Shown: positions 56,826 through 64,000 of the stretch, one piece after another
Position numbering within the stretch: the stretch's first letter is position 1
Layout: every line of letters begins with the position of its first letter
Assembly: GCA_025677835.1 (NCBI GenBank)
Contig: JAIXMR010000008.1
Span: forward strand, 124,001 to 188,000
DNA length: 64,000 nt
Origin: Sporodiniella umbellata
Lineage: Eukaryota > Mucoromycota > Mucoromycetes > Mucorales > Rhizopodaceae
Reading direction: 5' to 3'
The notes under the pieces: generated by a model
What the model was told of the DNA's origin: nothing
What the model saw: the letters and a program-made list of their open reading frames with translations, nothing else
Databases searched by the model: none
Translations under genes and position numbers: made by a program

Positions 56826-58204
56826 TCTAGAGGTCACCGTCGTACCTATGTAGGCGCTATGCCCGGTCTATTTGTTCAAGGCCTAAGGAAATGCAAAGTG
56901 AACAATCCTTTGTTCTTATTAGATGAAATCGATAAACTGGCTCATTCCACTCATTATGGAGACCCTGCAGCCGCTCTCTTGGAAGTATTAGATCCTGAAC
57001 AAAACAATAGCTTTTCAGACCATTATCTGAACGTCCCATTTGATCTTTCGAACGTGTTGTTCATTGCTACTGCCAATAGCTTAGAAACGATCCCTGAGCC
57101 CTTGCTGGACCGTATGGAAATTATCTCACTGAACGGCTATACCTTTGAAGAGAAACTCTACATTGCAAAGTCCCATCTTTTACCCAAACAGCTAACCATG
57201 CACGGACTACAAAAGGGCCAAGTACAGATGTCGGATGAAGTCTTTTTAAAAGTGGCTGAAAATTACACACGAGAAAGCGGTGTTCGTAGCTTGGAAAGAA
57301 CAATCGGCTCCATCGTACGTGCCAAATGTGTTCAGTTGGCCAACTTGCGCGAGTCAAATGAGGAGTCAAAATATGATCCCAAAGTCAACCTGTCTGACAT
57401 TGAAACCATATTGGGCATGGCTTTTTACGAAAAGGAAGTGGCTGAAAGAGAGATACAGCCAGGTGTTGTGACCGGATTGGCCTATTCAGGTAGCGGAAAT
57501 GGAGGTATCCTGTTTATAGAATCTACAAAAATGCCTGGCCGTGGCGATTTACATTTGACAGGTATACATACAACCACTCTCACCCCCCTTTTGTTTGGAA
57601 GGGCTTTTCTACTATTGTATATTTATACAAAAATAAATAGGTTCCCTTGGAGATGTCATCAAAGAGTCTGCTAAACTAGCCTTGACATGGGTAAAGTCCC
57701 AAGCGTATGCCCTCAAAATGGTAGACAGTAAAGATACCAACCTTGTTGAAAAATACGATGTCCATGTTCATGTGCCAAGTGGTGCCGTTCCCAAGGATGG
57801 ACCCAGCGCAGGTAAGCTATAATCAAACACAAGTCATTGTGTATCTTAAAAAAAAAAAAAAAAAAAAAAAATTAGGTGTGACTATGGTAACTTCACTTGT
57901 CTCTCTCTTCTCTGGATACTATGTTCCTTCTACAACAGCCATGACTGGCGAAATTTCCCTAAGAGGCCAGGTTTTGCCAGTTGGGGGCATCAAAGAAAAA
58001 GTTGTCTCTGCACACCGTGCTGGTATCCAAAAGATTATTCTGCCCTTCAGAAATCGTAAAGATGTTGAACAAGACGTACCTGAAAAAGTCAAAGGGGATA
58101 TTGAATTTGTTTATGCAAAAAACATTTGGGAAGTTTTGGAAGCAGCTTTAATTATAAAAGATTCTGAAAAATGGCACAATCGTACTTATGAGAGTCACCT
58201 GTAA
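55403..58204 (+). CDS. Peroxisomal-type Lon protease (Lon2) with C-terminal SHL
   Basis: join(55403..56014,56100..56183,56237..56724,56831..57561,57641..57811,57876..58204), 804 aa. ATP-dependent serine protease. The LON substrate domain starts [21 protein letters not shown] (1-200); then a helical linker with [21 protein letters not shown]; the AAA+ domain has Walker [10 protein letters not shown] (about 360), [38 protein letters not shown] (Walker B) and [21 protein letters not shown]; the protease domain has PKDGPSAG (Ser, about 693) and [14 protein letters not shown] (Lys, about 735). The compact N-terminus, lack of a mitochondrial presequence and the terminal tripeptide SHL, a PTS1 variant, all point to peroxisomal matrix protein quality control, as for LONP2/Pln. 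Confidence 0.95.
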
Positions 58205-58504
58205 ACAAAAATAAAAGTTATGCATACAAAAAACACAACAACAATCCACCAAAGCTTTTTGACAATACCAACATATAAAAATAAAATCATGATAGTAAAT
58301 GATATTTACTTTTACTCCTATCTCTGTTTACCTTATCTATCGATACTGTGGGAAATATTGTTTCTAACCTTTTTAGTCGAATAGAATTTGTTATATATCG
58401 ACTGTCATCTATGTATTAGACAAGGTCAACTTGTACTTTCTCCTTGCTCTTTTTTTCTTTTTTCTTTTTTGCTTTCATCTCTGCTTGATCTTTCATTCTT
58501 TTAC

Positions 58505-59149
58505 ATGTACTCATTTCAATCCGCACTTTTTACAAGTGAAAACGCCTTTTTGAATGATACTGTTGATCCTTCTCAAATATTCCATCTCTTTCCATCTTCA
58601 TCTCCTGTGATAGACACTGCTAATAACGAACAGCAGCCTTGCATTCATCCCTTACAAATCTTTTCACCCTCTTCGCATGATACATCTTTTCCATCCACTA
58701 TTGTAGACAAACGACTTTCTTTGGAAGAATCGCCTTGCGGCTATGAAAAGGCCAAGCCAGACGAAAACTTATCACCTATACCAGATTCATTGAGTGAACA
58801 AGAATTCTCTGCGGGCGATCAGCATGACTCAGATAACGATTCAGAATGGGGGGTAGCCACTACAAGAAAGTGCAGAGAGTCTGCTAACTCTGTTCTGAAG
58901 AGGAACCGTGGCTCCAAACCTTTAGATATAAGAAATGTATGCCACCACTGTCAAGAGACCAACACAACCCTTTGGAGACGAAGTCCAGAAGGTCATACCC
59001 TTTGTAATGCATGTGGCCTGTTCTTCAAACTCCATGGAGTCATCCGTCCCCTGAGCTTAAAATCAAGCGTTATCAAAAGAAGAAACAGATCTGGAAACAA
59101 CAGAACCCGCAAAAGACGGCTAAAAAAGAGAAACCATCAGTGTGTCTAA
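58505..59149 (+). CDS. GATA-type zinc-finger transcription factor
   Basis: 214 aa in one exon from the ATG at 58505; the upstream in-frame ATG at 58388 would add a hydrophobic stretch from a pyrimidine tract and is unlikely. Residues 1-130 are Ser/Pro- and acid-rich. One finger, [45 protein letters not shown], has the CX2C-X17-CX2C spacing and the RPLSLK tail of fungal AreA/NIT2/Gat1 type factors. A basic cluster follows ([19 protein letters not shown]), likely nuclear localisation. AreA-type proteins activate nitrogen catabolic genes; this short member could as well be a light- or iron-related GATA factor, so the role is open. Confidence 0.92.
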   Translation: MYSFQSALFTSENAFLNDTVDPSQIFHLFPSSSPVIDTANNEQQPCIHPLQIFSPSSHDTSFPSTIVDKRLSLEESPCGYEKAKPDENLSPIPDSLSEQEFSAGDQHDSDNDSEWGVATTRKCRESANSVLKRNRGSKPLDIRNVCHHCQETNTTLWRRSPEGHTLCNACGLFFKLHGVIRPLSLKSSVIKRRNRSGNNRTRKRRLKKRNHQCV

Positions 59150-62100
59150 CAGTATGCTTTTGTCTCTTATAAACCCAAAAAATTCCAACTACATGCACTC
59201 GCTTTGATGTTTTTTTCTCTCTATTCCTTTTTTTTTTTTTTTTTTTTTTTGGTCACAATTATATAGTCGTCCCAAAGCCAAATGGCGGCTAATAAATTAT
59301 CCCCAAGACAGCTTTGGCTTCATGATTTAATTTTTCTCAGAACAACTCACTCCAGCGCTTCGCTCTTCTTTTATTATTATTTGATACTAATATATCTTGC
59401 AAAGAAGTAGTTTTTTTTTGTTCTATATAGTCTCGTGCGTGAGTAAACATTCTAAAACCATCGATAGAATAGAAGGTCTGGATGTTTATACACTGAGAAT
59501 TTCATACTCACACTATTTGCCTCTCTATAATACATGAAGAATATTGAAAGTCCCTTAAAATTCTGCAAACAACCAAACAAACTGCTAAAGTGAAAAAAAA
59601 TCTTATTCCAATAGATCAACCAACCCATTTGCTTACTGGAAGTGAGAGATATTCTCAACTAACCGAACAAACTACTCATCGTATGGCACAATATGCACTT
59701 TGTCATTATCTACAAAAGAATCAATAGCAATTTCTAAATTGCGGTGCTTAAAGAAACTAAATCTGGCTAACCATTTTGCAAAAAAAAAAGCAAGCACCTA
59801 GTAATGAAATAACAATTTGACATTGCACAAGCCGCTTATTAAGTTCAAAAAGTCAACAGTATGCTTTATTCAACCTGACTAGCTCCCCAGCGTGGCTTCA
59901 CAGATACCATTAAAACAAGTATTGGTAAAACCTTGAACAATTTATGCATAATTGTTCACTTTTAGCAATTCAGCTACTGTCGTACTCTTTTTGGACTCGG
60001 TAATAAAGGCTTACTAAGTGGTGTGCAGCCATAAATAATAGTGGTTTCACTGATAGGTTGGAAATTTCACTCTCAAATACTAGCCGGTTCTTAATTAAGA
60101 CACCAAACCGTTTACACAAATACACAGGTCAAATAAGGCATAATTGCTAAAAGAGCTCAAAACAAAAGGGGGAATAGAGGTGAAGTATGTACCTGAGTAC
60201 ATATAGGCTTTTGAAAAGCTTGCTTAAGCTCTTAAGGTTTTATGAGACCGTTAAACGATAAGATTCCTGTATGTGTTAACCACTGAAAAAAATATATAGC
60301 CCTTTATTGCTTTAAAAATCTCGTTACCTTTCAGCATTAGTTATATAAAGCTTCTTGGTGAATTTGTGTAAGCTCAATGATTACACTTTGTATTATTACG
60401 TTCTAGCCGAAAAAGTGTGGCGCCATATACAAAGTGATACCCAACATTTAGTAAACTTAAAATAACACTATCTACGATCTTCATTAACCTAAACACACTC
60501 TTTCTATCAGTCTACATTCTGTACTCTGTCAAGTGACTTCAAGCAAAAAAAAATTTGAGGCAAAACAAAGATCTACATAGAATTGACGTACTACATTGAT
60601 TATATAGATATTTTAAACGCAGAGGCCCTAATTCTTGATATCGTATCTATAGAACATATAGATACTTCAGACATTTTTTTTTTGTTTCTAAGATGAGAAA
60701 CAAATGTATATACACATTACAATGAATTATATTTGTTTTTCTAGAGATTTTGCTTACATTGTCGAAAAGTCTCGCCCTTGATTGCAAACTACGCTATTCA
60801 ATACACAAACATTTTTTTCTTGGTTTTGTAGGATTTACTAATAGTATTCCTCTTTATAATTTTCAGTCCTCTCAGCCAAAAAAAAAAAAACATGTGCTAT
60901 ACTGAAAAAAATTTATACTCATAAATCGTATAGCTTGGTTGTGCCAATAGATAAGTCTTCTATATCTATTATAGCTATTGTTTTATGCTCAGTTTAATAG
61001 CTTTGAGTATAAATCCTTGATAAATCGACGTTTTAATATATAATACAACGCCTTTTAAACGAATAAGGAAGTTTCATAATAGCTTCACTAGTTCAAAAAC
61101 AACCCTTTGTAAATTTTCGGGGCTAAAAAAGCTTCGTTTTGTAATAGTTTTCTTTTACTCTTTCAAGCCGTTTAAAAAACAAAGGAGAAAAATACCTATA
61201 AACCTTGGATGGCACATTAAAACTAATTGAACAATGAAACAAAATTCAAGTTCGTACAGCACCTTATTATATAAATATCTAGACTTACAAAAAAAAGCTT
61301 TCAAAACCAATAACGTGATGCTCGAAATACCTTTTTTTAAGAGTAATAACAGAAGCTGGTGCTATTACGAAGAGCAGAACATGTTATAAAAAGGAAAAAC
61401 AAATGCAGCAGTTTAAGAAGCATAAATCATTAAAAGCTGTATATAATTGAATAATTAAAGCATTTTTTTTAATTATTTGTATTAAAAAAACGGTATCTAT
61501 AAATAAATATAAAAGCGGTTGGGTATTTGCATCTAATTTTGTCTATTGTACATTGTTTTTCATAATAAAATTACAACACAAAGAGCAATAGTTTTCAAAA
61601 AAAAAAAAAAAATATATACATAAGTACGTTTATTAACTATATATTTTATTTGGCAAAAACACTTTTGCTTAACATTTAGAAAGCCTAAAAAAATTGCTTA
61701 AAAATCCTTCGAAAAAGTTCCCTCACTGTTTTTTAACAAACCAAAAAAAAAAAGGGGGGGTTTAAAGATAAGGTGCAACAGTTTGCCAAACAAAAATGCG
61801 TAAAAATTTCTACAAAAAAAACTAGATAAACATTCAAAAATTAATGACTGTAGATTTTAGTTTATACCATAACTAAACAAAAAATTGTTCTGTACCTATT
61901 TTAAATAGCGTACGAAGTTTATTGTACTTTGAGTTAAAAATCAAACAAATCAACTAATGAAACCTAAGTATTGTGTTAATCGCTTTGACTTTTTCGTTAA
62001 TTTCTAGCTCAAATTCAGGGTAAAAAAAACTTCCGTACACTCACTTTTACAAAGACTCCACTATAAAGGCTGTGTATAGCAAGTCAGCAGAACTCTGAAA

Positions 62101-64000
62101 CTAAAACCTAAAATTGACATATGTTTTACCTATACAAAAAGCTATAGTATTTCGTGAATAAAAAACTCAAGCATTAAGGTCTAAACAGCTAATAGTGAGC
62201 AAGATGTAAGGTCAAAAACCAAATAGGCTACACACTTGCACAATCAAGATGTTGGTTTTTTTCCAAGTTTTAATAAAAACTAATTGTATATTTGTTTAAA
62301 TATCTTTTTAGGTAATCAAATTGATTTTGAAAGCAGATGAAACTAAATACTGTACTGTACATTTATTTTGATAGTATTTTGAAAAAAAAGTGTATTTCTT
62401 TTTTATAACTATGCTTTTACGAGAACACCAAAGCCTTTGTCTAATTTGATGTTAACAATTTCACATTGCTTTTCAAAAATATACAAGGAAAACCGCTTTT
62501 GAGAAAGAATTCAACCGTGTGCATTTGTACTCGCTAACTTTCTAGTATTTAGGTTTTGCAGTATAGCAAAATTATGCAAAAGTTAAAACAGCGCAAGGTA
62601 CCTTAAGAGTAGCTACATTTCAATTAACTATGCTTTTTTAAACGAGTATTTAAAATTTTGGCTCTATTTATTTGTTTTTTTTTAGGCTTAGTTATTATTG
62701 TGTATTTCGGCTATAAAATGACTGACTGTTACAATAAAACACTTGTATCAGACAATAGAACATCATTATTAGATGTATCCACTTCTATTTTCTCTTATCT
62801 TCTTAGATCCAAGCGATTAATGCTAACATAAGCAGTATACATAAAATAATCATAAAAAAAGTAACAGAAAGTTTTACTGTTATATTCAAATCTCTAGTTA
62901 AGCTTTATATATATGACTAAATACAAATCAACTAAGAAAGTCTGTATATACTATTGGCAGTGTGAATTGAAAAAAGTATACAGTTGAACTATTATTTTAA
63001 TCTCTTTTATTACGGCACGATGTTAGAACATAAGTACTCAAGAGATCTTGCTTAACTTCAATACAGCAAACAGCATTAAGAATTTGTTTAGATAGTAATT
63101 AAATGTAAAAAGTCTACTCTTTTATTAGTAAATATATTGCGATAAAAAATATAAGTCGTATAAAGTCGTATAACAATGTATGAGTGTTGCGGCCTTTTTT
63201 TTTCATCGAGTTAATAGTGCCTGTTTTTTCTTTTTTAACGATTTCGACTTTTTAAAAAAAAAATGAATTTCAGCTTTTTTTTTATATTAAAAACTTGCCA
63301 TCCAGCAGTTTAAAACTCCTTACAATTGTACAGTACATTTGGTTTTCTTACAAATGTGTTGACGTTTTATAAAAAAAAGCACTAAAACAAAGCTTAAAAC
63401 AATAATTTGACAATTGTTGAAAGACAAATGTAAAAAAAAAAAAAAGCTGGAATGCTTGTAACAATAAAAAAGTCCCTCCTATAATATTAATAAGCAAAAG
63501 ATCATTTCTTCTTCTTTTGGGATACACTGATTTCGTGGAGTAACAATTAGAAAGCAACTTCATTGGTATGTTCTTATTGTCTTAAGCAGTAGTCGATAGA
63601 TTATGCATAATGTTAAAATGGCGTTTTAAAGCAGTTTAGAGTATGCATACAAACTAGTGTTGCACTTACTATAGCTGTTAGCCAATAGTTAGTTTAATGT
63701 TTTTGGTTGATCTTTAACTAAACGCTACAAAACTAGATAACAGCCTTGTACTACATATATTCAGCTAATGAAAACAGTTGAGTTCCATTAAAAGGCAGAG
63801 CTGGTTGCAGGATCTATTATGTTCTATATACTCACTACTGTAGTAAAAAGGCAGTCCTTTGCATTTTGAATGGAGCTCTTTAAAAAGGATATATTATTTC
63901 GTGTGTTTCGATTTATTGCTTTGATCTACATTACCTTTTTTTTTTTTAGTTTTTCTTTAAGCTATTTTCTCAATTGTTTACTATTCGTTAGCTCAGATAT
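59150..64000. other. ORF-free AT-rich region, 4.85 kb, to the right window edge
   Basis: No frame of 75 codons or more and no recognisable domain, tRNA or transposon. The texture differs from other gaps: base order is mixed, long homopolymers are rare after 59250, and GC looks low throughout. A short direct repeat (AAGTCGTATAAAGTCGTATAAC) lies at about 63152-63173. It could be a decayed element, a pericentromeric stretch or simply a large intergenic region. Confidence 0.5.

Noticed and set aside
1..64000. tRNA, rRNA, CRISPR or riboswitch genes
   Set aside because: No intergenic GTTCRANNC T-loop with matching acceptor stem, no rRNA signature and no regularly spaced repeats were seen; a covariance-model scan was not possible.
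59150..64000. Degenerate reverse transcriptase or LINE in the right-hand tract
   Set aside because: No FxDD-type or endonuclease motif could be read in any frame; stops are frequent in all six.

Overview
The window is fungal nuclear DNA, most likely from an early-diverging Mucoromycota (Mucorales-type) genome. The signs are short introns (roughly 45-80 bp) with GT..AG ends, compact coding islands in AT-rich intergenic DNA packed with long A/T homopolymers, and fungal families (Acl4, VPS3844-type protein, Pho85-type cyclin, Zn2Cys6 and GATA factors, Mga2/Spt23, ERT1-like PAS protein, DAK). Alongside these sit animal-like RNA-processing genes that yeasts lack: Integrator subunit 3, a CLASRP orthologue, and a U12-type AT-AC intron inside the CLASRP gene. 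The species cannot be fixed from this sequence alone.

Layout. 0-5.7 kb: INTS3 (minus, runs off the left edge), a divergent ubiquitin-like/eS31 fusion, and intronless-CDS EF-1alpha with a 5'UTR intron. 6-7.2 kb: a Tc1/mariner-type transposase ORF with a substituted catalytic Asp. 7.6-16.7 kb: SLC35F-type transporter, a 77-aa unknown, CLASRP, a coiled-coil unknown, a VPS3844-like secretory-pathway protein and a small Myb protein. 17.4-25.8 kb: Acl4, two unrecognised fungal proteins, a 1.4-kb element with about 193-bp near-identical inverted arms, and a small hypothetical gene. 26.8-34.2 kb: a 77-bp mariner-type MITE, a rhomboid protease, secreted Cu/Zn SOD, a membrane protein, MIA40 and eIF3j. 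37-43 kb: an ERT1/AcuK-like PAS protein without a visible zinc cluster, dihydroxyacetone kinase and a Pho85-type cyclin. 43.7-51.5 kb: an unrecognised multi-exon gene, an Mga2/Spt23-like factor, a Zn2Cys6 factor and an LRR protein. 51.5-55.4 kb is gene-poor. 55.4-59.1 kb: peroxisomal-type Lon protease ending in SHL, and a GATA factor. 59.15-64 kb is an ORF-free AT-rich stretch.

How the genes relate: there are no operons and neighbours are mostly unrelated housekeeping genes. Several concern translation and ribosome assembly (eS31, EF-1alpha, Acl4, eIF3j), nuclear RNA processing (INTS3, CLASRP), organelle proteostasis (MIA40, Lon2, rhomboid) and carbon or lipid regulation (ERT1-like, DAK, Mga2-like). 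Exon structures were worked out by hand from splice signals, frame continuity and family conservation. Coordinates are exact where exon lists are given; the INTS3 exons and the 43.7-45 kb gene remain approximate.
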